DNA of 25,595 nt from UBA4656 sp002405525 (GCA_036723735.1 DAIMGT010000055.1:1-25595); one strand, 5' to 3'; counted from the first letter of the stretch, positions 8,716 through 16,390 are shown. Translations and numbers: made by a program. The notes: generated by a model not told the origin, from the letters alone.

Positions 8716-8766
8716 CCCGATCGCCCGCCGCCACGATCGCGAGCGGGGCGTCGCGCGCCGTGCCGC

Positions 8767-9720
8767 TCAGCCCGCCACCCAGGCGCCGGGGAGGCGGCCG
8801 GGGTCGACCTGCAGATCGTCGTGGCCGGCGAGGGCGTCCACGAGCGCATCGACGACCACCCGGACGCGCGGGGCGAGGTATTGCCGGTGAGCGTAGTGCA
8901 CGGCGATCTCGCGGTCGCCGGGGTCGTGCTCGTTGATGAGCAAGGCCTTCAGGCGCCCGCTGCGCAGGCCGGGCATCGCGTGGTGCAGGCCGACCTGGGC
9001 GATGCCGCCGTGGGCCAGCGCGAGGTCCAGCGCCGCCTCGGGGTCGGAGAGCCACAGGCGCACGCCCCGAGGGCGGAGATCGTGGCTGCGGTCGCCGCGG
9101 CGGAACCGCCACGGAATCTCGGCGCCGCCATCGAGGCGTATGCCGATGCACTGATGGCTGGAAAGGGCGTCGGCGGAAGGCGGAGCGCCGTGCCGGCGGA
9201 GGTAGGTCGACGACGCCACCAGCACGAGGGGCAGGCGTGCGACACGGCGTGCGACAAGGCCTGAATCTTCGAGGGTTCCGCCGCGCACGCCGATGTCGAA
9301 GCCCTCGCCGATCAGGTCGACCTTGCGGTTCTCGAGGCTCAGTTCGATGTCCAGTTGCAGGTGTCGCGCGGCGAGGGACGGCAGGCAGGGCAGCACATAG
9401 CGGCGCCCGAACCCCGGCGGCGCGGAGATGCGCACGCGGCCTCGCGGCAGGCTGGCGTCCTGCGCCATCGCGGCCACCGCCTCGTCGAGTTGTCGAAGGC
9501 CGGGGGCGACCTGCGCGAGGAAGCGTTCGCCTTCCGGAGTCAGGCGCAACTGGCGCGTCGAACGCTTGAACAGGCGCAGGCCAAGCTCGTCCTCGAGCCG
9601 CTGCACGCTCTTGCTGACGGCCGCGGGCGTGAGGTCGAGGCGGCGTGCGGCCGCACTGAACCCGCCGTTCGCCGCGGACTCGACGAAGGCGACCAGTCGT
9701 TGGAGCTTGGGGGCGCTCAT
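8767..9720 (-). CDS. LysR-family transcriptional regulator
   Basis: This 317-aa protein has the usual LysR length. The N-terminal winged helix spans about residues 6-65 (AFVESAANGGFSAAARRLDL, TPAAVSKSVQRLEDELGLRL, TRQLRLTPEGERF). From about residue 92 comes the two-lobed effector-binding domain (RGRVRISAPPGFGRRYVLP; DIGVRGGTLEDSGLVARRVA), most like the CrgA/YhjC-type subgroup whose members often control a divergent oxidoreductase gene. I chose ATG 9720; an in-frame TTG at 9726 adds two residues. It is divergent from the NmrA-type gene with 101 bp between them, containing two inverted repeats, so control of that gene and of itself is the natural inference. Confidence 0.93.
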   Translation of the reverse strand: MSAPKLQRLVAFVESAANGGFSAAARRLDLTPAAVSKSVQRLEDELGLRLFKRSTRQLRLTPEGERFLAQVAPGLRQLDEAVAAMAQDASLPRGRVRISAPPGFGRRYVLPCLPSLAARHLQLDIELSLENRKVDLIGEGFDIGVRGGTLEDSGLVARRVARLPLVLVASSTYLRRHGAPPSADALSSHQCIGIRLDGGAEIPWRFRRGDRSHDLRPRGVRLWLSDPEAALDLALAHGGIAQVGLHHAMPGLRSGRLKALLINEHDPGDREIAVHYAHRQYLAPRVRVVVDALVDALAGHDDLQVDPGRLPGAWVAG

Positions 9721-9721
9721 T

Positions 9722-9753
9722 TTCAAATCAGAGTTGAAGATGAATTTCCATTC
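9722..9753. promoter_or_regulatory. Candidate LysR operator region
   Basis: In the AT-rich part of the divergent spacer, TTCAA (9722-9726) and TTGAA (9734-9738) form an inverted repeat with a 7-nt centre, directly before the regulator start. GAAT (9742-9745) and ATTC (9750-9753) form a second dyad. Symmetric sites of this size fit LysR binding, but the exact box is a guess. Confidence 0.4.
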
Positions 9754-9821
9754 TATGGCTTTCTGTCTTCTCCCGCGCGGATCAGGATGTGTGCCACCCC
9801 CACACCCGCAAGGACATCGTC

Positions 9822-10676
9822 ATGAGCCATCGCATCCTCGTCGCCGGCGCATCCGGCACCATCGGCTCGGCCCTCGTGGCCGAACTCCTCCGTCAGGGCG
9901 CCGACGTCACGGCGCTCCGCTCGAAGCCCTCCAGCGAGGCCTCGTCCGTGCCCGTGGTGGTCGGCGACTTCGCCCGGCCGGACACGCTCGTCGACGCGAT
10001 GCGTGGTTTCGACACCCTGTTCCTGCTGCTGCCCTTGGCGCCCGACATGCTCGCGTGGGCCGCGAACGCGCTGCAGGCCGCCCGTGACGCGGGCATCCGC
10101 CACGTGGTGCGTTCCTCGGGCGCGGGCGCCGACCCGGACAGCCCGATGGCGATCGCCCGTGTGCAGGGCGAGATCGACCGTCTCGTCATGCAGAGCGGGC
10201 TGCCGTGGACAATCCTCCGACCGACCTTCTTCATGCAGAACCACCTGAACTTCAACGCCGGGGCGATCCGTGCCGGAACGCTCTACGCCGCACACGGCGA
10301 AGGCGCGATGGCGGTGGTCGATGTCCGCGACATCGCGGCGGCCGCAGCCGTGGTGTTGGCCGACCCGGCCGCGCACGAAGGACGCACCTACGACCTGACC
10401 GGCCCCGAGGCGCTGACGGAGGCGGAGCAGATGGCGCTGATCTCGCAGGAACTCGGTCGTCCCGTGCATTACGTCGACGTGCCTCTGGACACCGCCCGCG
10501 ATGCGATGGCGGCATCCGGCGTGCCGCCCGCCGTCGTCGACTGGCTGACCAGCCTGAGCGCGATCGTGCGCAACGGCTGGGGCGCGGGACTCGCCGACGG
10601 CGTGCAGACCCTGACCGGACGTCCGCCCCGGCGATTCACCGACTTCGTCCGCGAGCACGCCCACGTCTGGCGCTGA
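9822..10676 (+). CDS. NmrA-type NAD(P)-binding oxidoreductase
   Basis: This 284-aa Rossmann-fold protein is of the atypical SDR/NmrA group, close to QorB-like NAD(P)H:quinone reductases. The nucleotide loop GASGTIG is at residues 9-15 (HRILVAGASGTIGSALVAEL). WTILRPTFFMQNHLNF and AVVDVRDIAAAAAVVLADPA are typical of the family, followed by YDLTGPEALTEAEQMALISQ. ATG 9822 follows AAGGACATCGTC and is preferred to an upstream start at 9789. It faces the LysR gene across a short spacer, the usual arrangement in which LysR induces the enzyme in response to a small ligand. The substrate is not visible. Members can be reductases or redox-sensing proteins without catalysis. Confidence 0.88.
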   Translation: MSHRILVAGASGTIGSALVAELLRQGADVTALRSKPSSEASSVPVVVGDFARPDTLVDAMRGFDTLFLLLPLAPDMLAWAANALQAARDAGIRHVVRSSGAGADPDSPMAIARVQGEIDRLVMQSGLPWTILRPTFFMQNHLNFNAGAIRAGTLYAAHGEGAMAVVDVRDIAAAAAVVLADPAAHEGRTYDLTGPEALTEAEQMALISQELGRPVHYVDVPLDTARDAMAASGVPPAVVDWLTSLSAIVRNGWGAGLADGVQTLTGRPPRRFTDFVREHAHVWR

Positions 10677-10768
10677 CGCCTCCGGGAGATCGGGCGTCCG
10701 GAATGGGGTGGCCCCGGCCGGTCGGGGCACACCCTCGATCGGCTCGTTGGCGTCGAACGCAGGCCCGG

Positions 10769-11182
10769 GCGCGCTACCAGCTCAAGACCCCGTGGAAGAA
10801 CGGCACCACGCACGTCGAGTTCGAACCCGTGGACTTCATCGCCAAGCTGGCGGCGTTGGCCCCGCCACCCCGCGCCCATCTGACCCGCTTCCACGGCATC
10901 CTCGCCCCCAATGCCAGCCTGCGCGCGCAGCTCACGCCATCGGGTCGTGGCCGGCGTCCTGCGACCGATGCCGCGCCGGCCGATGGCACTGCGCCCACCG
11001 ACCACCGTAACCCCGCCGAGCGCCAGCGTTCGATGACTTGGGCCCAACGCCTCAAGCGCGTGTTCAACATCGACCCGACCACCTGCATCCGCTGCGGCCG
11101 CGCGGTGCGGATCGTGGCCAGCATCGAAGAGCCAAACGCGATCCGCGCCATTCTGGCCACTTCGCAAAGCACGGCGCACTGA
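10769..11182 (+). pseudogene. IS91-family transposase, C-terminal fragment
   Basis: The recognisable frame begins near 10769 with RYQLKTPWKNGTTHVEFEP and continues FIAKLAALAPPPRAHLTRFH, ILAPNASLRAQLTP, MTWAQRLKRVFNIDPTTC and VASIEEPNAIRAILA, ending in TGA at 11180-11182. This is the C-terminal third of a Y2-type IS91/IS801-like transposase, including its end CxxC (CIRCG). The N-terminal zinc region and the catalytic domain with two Tyr residues are missing. The sequence before it is the unrelated spacer after the oxidoreductase gene. It is a relic without activity. Confidence 0.85.
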
Positions 11183-11455
11183 AGACCGCGGACTACCGGC
11201 CCGCACCGCGCGCACCGCCAGCGGCCGTCGCGTGAGTGCCGGCGGGCACGACGCCCGCGGCAAAGCCCGGCAACGAGCACGATGCGGCAACGCCCCCGCA
11301 GGGACGTGCGTGGGCCGCTGGCGGGAGCGGCCGCAAGAAAGGGGACGGGCGCGCGCCGGAACGCCCCTGCCGGCGACGCAACACGCCTGCAGCCCGTCGA
11401 ACCGCGCCGATTGCGGCGAGCTCCGCCTGCCCGGCAGACTGTCCGGAAAGCGCGG

Positions 11456-11467
11456 TTGACCTTCCCA
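11456..11467 (+). repeat. Direct repeat flanking the IS1595 copy, left
   Basis: TTGACCTTCCCA lies immediately outside the left inverted end of the element. The right copy at 12577-12588 is TTGAACTTCCCA, 11 of 12 identical. It is probably a target-site duplication, though longer than the 8 bp usual for IS1595. Confidence 0.65.
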
Positions 11468-11488
11468 GGGCTCTCCGTTCAACCGGAC
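11468..11488 (+). repeat. IS1595 left terminal inverted repeat
   Basis: The sequence runs GGGCTCTCCGTTCAACCGGA plus C. It matches the complement of 12556-12576 at 20 of 21 positions (G at 11477 against A in the partner). Confidence 0.85.
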
Positions 11489-12536
11489 CGCCAGGGTCGA
11501 CCGGCCTTGGTGCGCTCGAGGCTCGCCGGCTTGCCACGCAAGGAGGGTGGCGTGGGCGGCGTCTTGCGCGGTCGATGGCCCGCGGCGATGTCTTCGTAGC
11601 GCACCGGGGCGTGCCGCACCGCAAGCTCCAGCACTCGATAAAGCACCATGCCCCGGCTGCGGGAGTGCCGCCGGTTGAAGCGGAACACGAACTCGTTGAG
11701 GTAGTCGTGCAGATGGGCGTGGTCAATGGCGCCTTGGTGAGTGCCGAGAATCCACCGCTTAGCGAGCGAGGCGACGCGATGAACGGCGGGCAGCAACTCC
11801 GCAGCCTGCTCATCGCCTCGAGGCCGGGCAGCGCGCTGACTGCGCGCTTCATGGGTGTAGCCACTTCGGTCCAGTCCAAGGCAGCCTGTCCAGCCGCCCG
11901 TGATGACGGTGGCGCCTGGCTCGACGTGATCGGAGACGAAGGCGCGCAGTGATGCCGTCGATGCGTCCGCCAGCACAGCAATCCGGCACCGACCGTAGCC
12001 ACTGGGCTGCTTGATCTCCACTGCAATGCCCGTCAACACCTTGTCGCCCCGGCCCTTGCGGCGGCCAACTCCCGGATCTCGCCCACCGATGCAGGTCTCG
12101 TCAACCTCGACGGTGCCCATCAGGCGCTCGCGCGCCGGGCGCACAAGCACGGCCCTCAGCCGGTGAAGGATGGCCCAAATTTCCTGGTAGGAACCGACAT
12201 CCAGCGTGCGCTTCAGACTGAGCGCAGCGATTCCGTCCTCTCCTGTGGCGAAGAGCCAGCAGGCGGTAACCCACAGGGTCAGGGGCGTGTGCGAGCAGTC
12301 GAAGATCGTGTCGGCCATCACCGAGGTTCGCGAGCCGCACGCGGAGCACTTGCAGCGCCCGTCGCCCGGGCGCCAGCCGTCTCGCTGCCGACACGCCGGC
12401 AGACGAACCCGGCGGGCCAACGCAGCCATTCCAGATCGTCCAGGCAGTCGGCGTTGGATCGAAACCTAGCCTGAAACTCCCCCAGTGACCTTCGGTAGTC
12501 CCTTCCTGGGCAAGGAGACGCGACGTTGTGACTCAC
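11479..12536 (-). pseudogene. IS1595-family transposase, frameshifted, catalytic Asp lost
   Basis: The N-terminal part, from GTG 12536, reads DYRRSLGEFQARFRSNADC, then LDDLEWLRWPAGFVC, the start of the IS1595 zinc-ribbon region. Near 12398 one base of a C run is missing and the frame shifts. The continuation is PACRQRDGWRPGDGRCKC, then SACGSRTSVMADTIFD. The DDE domain has GTVEVDETCIGGRD (first Asp). The expected TDGW is TGGW here (VITGGWTGCLGL), so the second Asp is replaced by Gly. NEFVFRFNRRHSRSRG supplies the last catalytic region. The stop is TGA at 11481-11479. Two independent lesions mean a dead gene. Confidence 0.88.
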
Positions 12537-12552
12537 CGGCGCGGTCTACAGA

Positions 12553-13107
12553 TCAGTCCGGTTGAATGGAGAGCCCTTGAACTTCCCAAATGCCGATTCC
12601 CTCGCGTGGTGCGGACCGACCCGCGACTAGCGCCGTGCGTTGCAATGCCGACGCGATCACCGCCCCCAGTCGAAGGTCCGGCACCGCGCCGAACTGGTGC
12701 AGGCGCACCACGCCCCCGCGGTCGAGCAATCCCAGCGTCGGCGTCCCGCGCAGGCCCCATGCGCGCATCGTCGTCGGCAAGGGTCCGTCCACCGCGGGCT
12801 CGTCGATGCCGATCGGAAAACCCAGCCGGTACTCCTGCACGAAGGCCTCCAGTGCGAGGCGGCCCATCGCGGCGTGATGCTCGAACACCGTGCGCAGTCC
12901 GATCACCGCCAGCTCGGCCGGATCGAACAGGCCCTGCACGCGCAGCAGTTGCGGCAGCGCATGCTGCACGCAACCCGGGCACAGCATCTGGAACGCATGC
13001 ACCAGCACCGCGCGGCCACGCAGCGACGCGATCGACGGTTCGCCGGTCACATTGAGCCAACCGGAAATCCGCCACGGTGGCGCCGGCCGTCCGAGCACCA
13101 GGCTCAT
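12553..13107 (-). CDS. Thioredoxin-fold redoxin (CPGC), 3' end altered by IS1595
   Basis: This 184-aa protein is of the AhpC/TSA-TlpA-like redoxin group. It opens MSLVLGRPAPPWRISGWLN, then reads LRGRAVLVHAFQMLCPGCVQ with the redox pair Cys43/Cys46 (CPGC). EYRLGFPIGIDEP, AWGLRGTPTLGLLDRGG and VRLHQFGAVPDLRLGA follow, including the cis-Pro loop (GTPT). There is no signal peptide, so it should be cytoplasmic. The ATG at 13107 overlaps the TGA of the cytochrome P460 gene by 4 nt (ATGA), indicating translational coupling. The last codons (GLSIQPD) and the TGA come from the right inverted repeat of the IS1595 copy, so the native C-terminus was replaced. The thioredoxin core is complete and the protein may still work. 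Confidence 0.85.
   Translation of the reverse strand: MSLVLGRPAPPWRISGWLNVTGEPSIASLRGRAVLVHAFQMLCPGCVQHALPQLLRVQGLFDPAELAVIGLRTVFEHHAAMGRLALEAFVQEYRLGFPIGIDEPAVDGPLPTTMRAWGLRGTPTLGLLDRGGVVRLHQFGAVPDLRLGAVIASALQRTALVAGRSAPREGIGIWEVQGLSIQPD
12556..12576 (-). repeat. IS1595 right terminal inverted repeat
   Basis: Read on the minus strand it is GGGCTCTCCATTCAACCGGA plus C. It also encodes the last sense codons of the redoxin gene, whose stop codon (12555-12553) directly adjoins it. Confidence 0.85.
12577..12588 (+). repeat. Direct repeat flanking the IS1595 copy, right
   Basis: TTGAACTTCCCA pairs with TTGACCTTCCCA at 11456-11467. It sits within the 3' part of the redoxin gene. Confidence 0.65.
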
Positions 13108-13583
13108 CGACGGATGTCGCTGAAGGTGTAATCCGCGTCCTTGCGCGGTGCATGGCACCCATAGCAAGCGTCGAACGCATTCGCGCCCACCGCGCGCTCG
13201 GTACGCGAGTCGCCCTTGAAGCCCTCGAAGCCCCAGCCGCCGGTGCGCGCGTAGCGCGTCGCATCCTTGTGCATCACGCCGACGATCTTGCGCGCGCCCT
13301 CCTGGATCGCGTTGCCCCAGGCGTTGGCCTCCAGCAGCTCGAACACGATCACCGATCCGTCATCGAAGGGCTTCTTGCCGTAGCCGCGCTCAGCTGCCGG
13401 GTTGGCGTAGATGTGGTGGATGCCACCGAACGCGCCGTACAGGGCGTGGCCTTCCTGGATCACCATCGACTTCACGTGCTTCCAGTCGCGATATCCCTCT
13501 GGATAGGGCACCGGCGGCGGGGTATTGGCGGCGAATGCCACTGGACCGGAACACAGCAGCAACCCCAGCATCGACGTGCGCAT
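13104..13583 (-). CDS. Cytochrome P460-family c-type haem protein, exported
   Basis: This 159-aa protein begins MRTSMLGLLLCSGPVAFAAN, a Sec signal peptide with cleavage after AFA, so it is periplasmic. The P460 domain is seen in YPEGYRDWKHVKSMVI, FGGIHHIYANPAAERGYG, DDGSVIVFELLEA, GVMHKDATRYARTGGWGFEG and the haem c site CYGCH (Cys140, Cys143, His144). Known relatives oxidise hydroxylamine or bind NO and use a modified haem; whether the Lys-haem crosslink exists here cannot be judged. The ATG at 13583 follows GAGGAG. It is the first gene of a two-gene operon with the redoxin and is divergent from an HxlR regulator. A role in reactive nitrogen or hydroxylamine handling is inference. Confidence 0.9.
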   Translation of the reverse strand: MRTSMLGLLLCSGPVAFAANTPPPVPYPEGYRDWKHVKSMVIQEGHALYGAFGGIHHIYANPAAERGYGKKPFDDGSVIVFELLEANAWGNAIQEGARKIVGVMHKDATRYARTGGWGFEGFKGDSRTERAVGANAFDACYGCHAPRKDADYTFSDIRR

Positions 13584-13675
13584 GGTGGCTCTCCTCGGAA
13601 CGCCGGCGACTTGCCGGCCCGCACATCGTCGACGCGAAACGGCGTGCGCGACAGTCGGCAGGAAACAGTCGCCCG

Positions 13676-13692
13676 GTTACTTTTTGGTGTAC
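13676..13692. promoter_or_regulatory. Possible HxlR operator in the divergent spacer
   Basis: GTTACTTTTTGGTGTAC is an imperfect dyad (GTTAC / GTGTAC) in the only AT-rich part of the 113-bp spacer between the P460 and HxlR genes. HxlR-family sites often have a TTAC-T-run-GTA form. It ends 4 nt before the HxlR ATG, where a ribosome site would normally be. Confidence 0.33.
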
Positions 13693-13696
13693 ATCG

Positions 13697-14026
13697 ATGA
13701 TCGAGCGGCAAAAGAGAAATCCCGGCGGCAGCGAGGCCATCGGCGTGATCGAGGACGTCGTCGGCTGCAAGTGGTCGCTGGCGGTGTTGATGCGGATCCG
13801 CGCCGGTGTGCACCGCCCCGGTGAACTCGAGCGCGCCGTGGCCGGGGTATCGAAGAAAGTGCTCAACGAGCGCCTGCGCAAGCTGCAGCGCCACGGCATC
13901 CTCGAAAAGCGGGTGTTCGCCGAGGTCCCGCCGCGGGTGGAGTATCGGATCACGGCGCTGGGCGAGCGCTTCGGCGCGCTGCTGGATCAGCTCGCCGCGC
14001 TGCAGCGCGAGTGGCAGGGCCCGTGA
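13697..14026 (+). CDS. HxlR-family transcriptional regulator
   Basis: This 109-aa winged-helix protein has the normal length for the family. It opens MIERQKRNPGGSEAIGVIED, then GCKWSLAVLMRIRAGVHRPG, VSKKVLNERLRKLQRHGILE and VPPRVEYRITALGERFGALL. The usual GGKW turn is GCKW here, and the family's common N-terminal Cys-Pro is absent, so any thiol sensing would rely on this displaced Cys. No Shine-Dalgarno sequence precedes ATG 13697; the bases there form the candidate operator. It is divergent from the P460-redoxin operon and is the likely regulator of it. It converges with the broken RlmK gene, 18 bp away. Confidence 0.87.
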   Translation: MIERQKRNPGGSEAIGVIEDVVGCKWSLAVLMRIRAGVHRPGELERAVAGVSKKVLNERLRKLQRHGILEKRVFAEVPPRVEYRITALGERFGALLDQLAALQREWQGP

Positions 14027-14044
14027 ACGGAGCGGGCGTCGCGC

Positions 14045-14933
14045 TCAGCGCAGCCGCCGTTCGAACGGTTGGTGGATCTTCTGATCGCGGGCGAAATCGG
14101 GCGGGATGGTCGCGCAGGTGATCTCGCGCACCTCGAAGCCGGCCAAGGCGCCCGCGTCGAGCCGGAAGCGACGGACGTTGTTGTGGAACGCGATCACGCC
14201 ATCCGGCGCGAGGTGCTCGCCGCAAAGCTGTAGCTGGCGAACGTGGTCGCGCTGCAGGTCGAAGTCCTCGGCGCGCTTGGAGTTGGAGAACGTCGGCGGG
14301 TCGTCGAACACGAGGTCCAAGGACCCGCGGCAAGCCTCGAGCCAGGCAATGGTGTCGGCCTGCGCCCGCTTGTGCGCGGCGCCCGTGAAGCCGTTGCGCG
14401 CGAGGTTGCGGCCCGCCCCATCGAGGTAGATATCGGAGGGTCGTGCTGCGCGTGCCACCGACGGCCGCGTACACGCTGACGGTCCCGGTGTGGCAGAACA
14501 AATTGAGGAAACGGGTGCCGCGCGCCAACTGCCGCAGGCGCGCGCGCATCGGCCGGTGGTCGCGGAACAAGCCGGTGTCGAGGCAATCGAACAGGTTCAC
14601 CTCGAAGCCCAGGCCGCCCTCGGTCACCACCATCAGCTCGCGGCGCTCGGCCTGGCGGCCATAGCGGTCGTCGCGGGTCTGCACCCGGCGCTGCTTGATC
14701 GCGATGCGCTCGCGCGGCACTGCGAAGAACTCGCCGGCCACCCGCACGATCTCGCCGAAACGCCGGCGCGCGATCTCCTGCGGGATGTCCTCGGGCGCCT
14801 CGCATTCCTGGATGCGGAGCCACCCTTCGTACACGTCGATCGCGGCGGAGTACTCGGGCAGGTAGGCGTCGTAGGCGCGCCAGCAGCCCTCGCGCTGGCG
14901 CCAGGACTTCAGGTGCTTGGTGTTCTTGAGCAT
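14045..14933 (-). pseudogene. rlmK: Orphan RlmK methyltransferase domain, frameshifted
   Basis: The sequence matches the C-terminal half of bifunctional RlmKL, which methylates G2069 of 23S rRNA (E. coli numbering). From ATG 14933 it reads MLKNTKHLKSWRQREGCWRA, YDAYLPEYSAAIDVYEGWL, FEVNLFDCLDTGLFRDHRP, FLNLFCHTGTVSVYAAVGG. After STT (about 14445) the frame shifts to DIYLDGAGRNLARNGFTG, LDLVFDDPPTFSNSKRAEDF, and IPPDFARDQKIHQPF, with a stop at 14047-14045. The gap lacks the SVDLS-like segment containing the SAM-ribose Asp, as if about 11 bp were deleted. The RlmL half (THUMP and first methyltransferase domains) is wholly absent upstream. This is a dead truncated copy; a functional rlmKL presumably lies elsewhere. 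Confidence 0.85.
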
Positions 14934-15042
14934 TTGCGACGGCTGCTGGCAGGCTCGCGAGAGACCGCGCGGGGCTGCGCGTCGAAAACCCGCGTCCGGC
15001 ATACCTTCCGCGCCGCCGACCCCAACCGGGATCGCGGATCGC

Positions 15043-15870
15043 TCAGCGAGGCGGACCCGCGTAGACGCTGGAATAGCGGCGATCCAGCGCGATTTCGTCC
15101 ACCGCGTCGACGTCGTATCCGATCTGCTGCGCGATGGCTACGGCCCGCGGGTGGTCGCGGATGACCCGCCAGTCCTCCCGGTCGGCCAGGACCGAATGGT
15201 TGTCGTCGATGACGTCGCCACGTCGATGCAGGATCGACTCCAGCGGCGGCAACTGCAGGAATTCGAGCAGCCGCTGCAGGCCGTCGCCGTGGAACAGGTC
15301 CTCGTAGCGCAAGCGCAGCCAGGGCGCGCCCAGCCGCGGCTGCAGCGCCAGCGCGAAGGCGTTCACCTCGCTCCAGTAGTAGAGGCACTTCTCGAACGGC
15401 GCGAGCGTCTCCCAGCGCGCGCGATACTCCGCGAACCGGATCCCGTCGTCGAACGGCGTCAGCAGCGTTCGCGGCGCGATATGCGGCAGGAGCGGCGGCT
15501 GGAACGCCCGCAGCGTCAGCCACGACCAGCTGGTCGGCACCGGATGGCGCACGAGATGGATGACCTTCACGCGACCGCTGAAGCGCTCGGCCAGGCAGGG
15601 GATCGTGCTCCAGCTCGGGTGGCCGCACTCGATGTAGGTATGGGTCGCGAGACGGGCCTCGATCGCTTCCATGTGACCCACGACTTCCGGCGGAAGCCGC
15701 GGGGCATCGTTCGCCACGGCGGTGTGCTGCAAGACCTTGCGTGCCTCGTATCCTGCGTGCAGGGGTTCATGCTCGACGGCCAACCGATCCGGGTAGGCCT
15801 CGGCCAGCGCCGTCGCAAGCCATTGGGTCCCGCAGCGGCCGGTCGAGAGGATGAAGGCGGCGAAGTTCAT
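15043..15870 (-). CDS. Sulfotransferase-family protein
   Basis: This 275-aa protein should transfer sulfate from PAPS. It has the 5'-phosphosulfate loop right at the N-terminus (FILSTGRCGTQWL, residues 6-18) and the 3'-phosphate motif VKVIHLVRHPVPTSWSWL (Arg108, Ser114). Later segments YYWSEVNAFALALQPRLG and LRLRYEDLFHGDGLQRLLEF are usual for bacterial sulfotransferase_3-type enzymes. There is no signal peptide. ATG 15870 is used, with a weak GGGA upstream. The HEAGH gene ends 28 bp upstream on the same strand, so the two are probably cotranscribed. The acceptor is unknown; lipid, polysaccharide or small metabolite are all possible. Confidence 0.82.
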   Translation of the reverse strand: MNFAAFILSTGRCGTQWLATALAEAYPDRLAVEHEPLHAGYEARKVLQHTAVANDAPRLPPEVVGHMEAIEARLATHTYIECGHPSWSTIPCLAERFSGRVKVIHLVRHPVPTSWSWLTLRAFQPPLLPHIAPRTLLTPFDDGIRFAEYRARWETLAPFEKCLYYWSEVNAFALALQPRLGAPWLRLRYEDLFHGDGLQRLLEFLQLPPLESILHRRGDVIDDNHSVLADREDWRVIRDHPRAVAIAQQIGYDVDAVDEIALDRRYSSVYAGPPR

Positions 15871-15898
15871 GCGCGTCCCGCTGCGGGCCGCGGGGCGG

Positions 15899-16390
15899 TC
15901 AATCGCGCAGCCATTGCAGCATCCGCGGGTAAGGCGCCACGCCCACGTGCTGCGCCCGTGTGCCGATAGCGGTCATTCCCGCCTGCGCCAAGCCATGGGC
16001 ACCCAGGTAGACGCCATGCGCGAACGAGCGGATCAAGCCTTCGGAGTGGCCGCCGTAGCCGCCGTCATGGAACAGCACCGAAGGCTCGAGACGCAGATGG
16101 ACCACGGCCGCGTAGGCCCACGCCGTGGCCTCGGCTTCGCCGGCGTGCGCGGCGGCCGGCACGGCGTCGAGGCCATCGTTGAGGGCCGGGCGCAGGCGCG
16201 ACGGCGTCACCGCGATGTGCCCGGCCTCGTGCAGCAGGTCGCCCGGCCAGCGCAATGCGGCCCGATCGTAGACCACGACGCCGCCGTCGATTCGGACACC
16301 GGGCAGGAACGCGTGTTCCGGCACTGGCCCTTCGGCCACCGGCAGTCGGATCTCGTCGAGGAAGGACAGGATCCGGTCGAGGCTCTGCAT
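15899..16390 (-). CDS. Conserved hypothetical with HEAGH zincin-like motif
   Basis: This is a 163-aa protein of no named family that I know. The key feature is DLLHEAGHIAVTP, an HExxH site at His54-Glu55-His58 as in zinc metallopeptidases. AGEAEATAWAYAAVVHL (83-99) could supply a third ligand. VLFHDGGYGGHSEGLIRSFA and the end PYPRMLQWLRD look conserved. There is no signal peptide or membrane segment. The start is uncertain: ATG 16390 is chosen because a promoter-like sequence lies upstream, but in-frame ATGs at 16426 and 16468 exist and none has a strong ribosome site. It is the first gene of a likely operon with the sulfotransferase. Proteolytic activity is not established. Confidence 0.7.
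   Translation of the reverse strand: MQSLDRILSFLDEIRLPVAEGPVPEHAFLPGVRIDGGVVVYDRAALRWPGDLLHEAGHIAVTPSRLRPALNDGLDAVPAAAHAGEAEATAWAYAAVVHLRLEPSVLFHDGGYGGHSEGLIRSFAHGVYLGAHGLAQAGMTAIGTRAQHVGVAPYPRMLQWLRD

Larger units (their letters stand above)
11468..12576 (-). mobile_element. IS1595-family insertion sequence, full length but inactive
   Basis: The 1109-bp element is bounded by 21-bp terminal inverted repeats with one mismatch (11468-11488 and 12556-12576, outer sequence GGGCTCTCC). It holds a single transposase gene in reverse orientation, whose stop codon lies inside the left repeat. Near-perfect 12-bp direct repeats flank it. The size and layout fit IS1595 elements. The transposase carries a frameshift and has lost a catalytic Asp, so this copy cannot move itself. 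Confidence 0.85.

Noticed and set aside
10205..11182. A 325-aa gene on the plus strand overlapping the NmrA-type gene
   Set aside because: Only the last part is real IS91 transposase; the first half is a shadow of the oxidoreductase gene.
11183..11455. A small gene on the plus strand (for example from 11232 or 11236)
   Set aside because: These frames are Arg/Pro/Gly-rich, without a ribosome site or recognisable motif, and lie in debris between two transposon relics.
13950..15002. A single intact 350-aa methyltransferase frame
   Set aside because: After about 14445 this frame becomes low-complexity Arg/Pro sequence, while RlmK homology continues in another frame. The frame is open only by composition.
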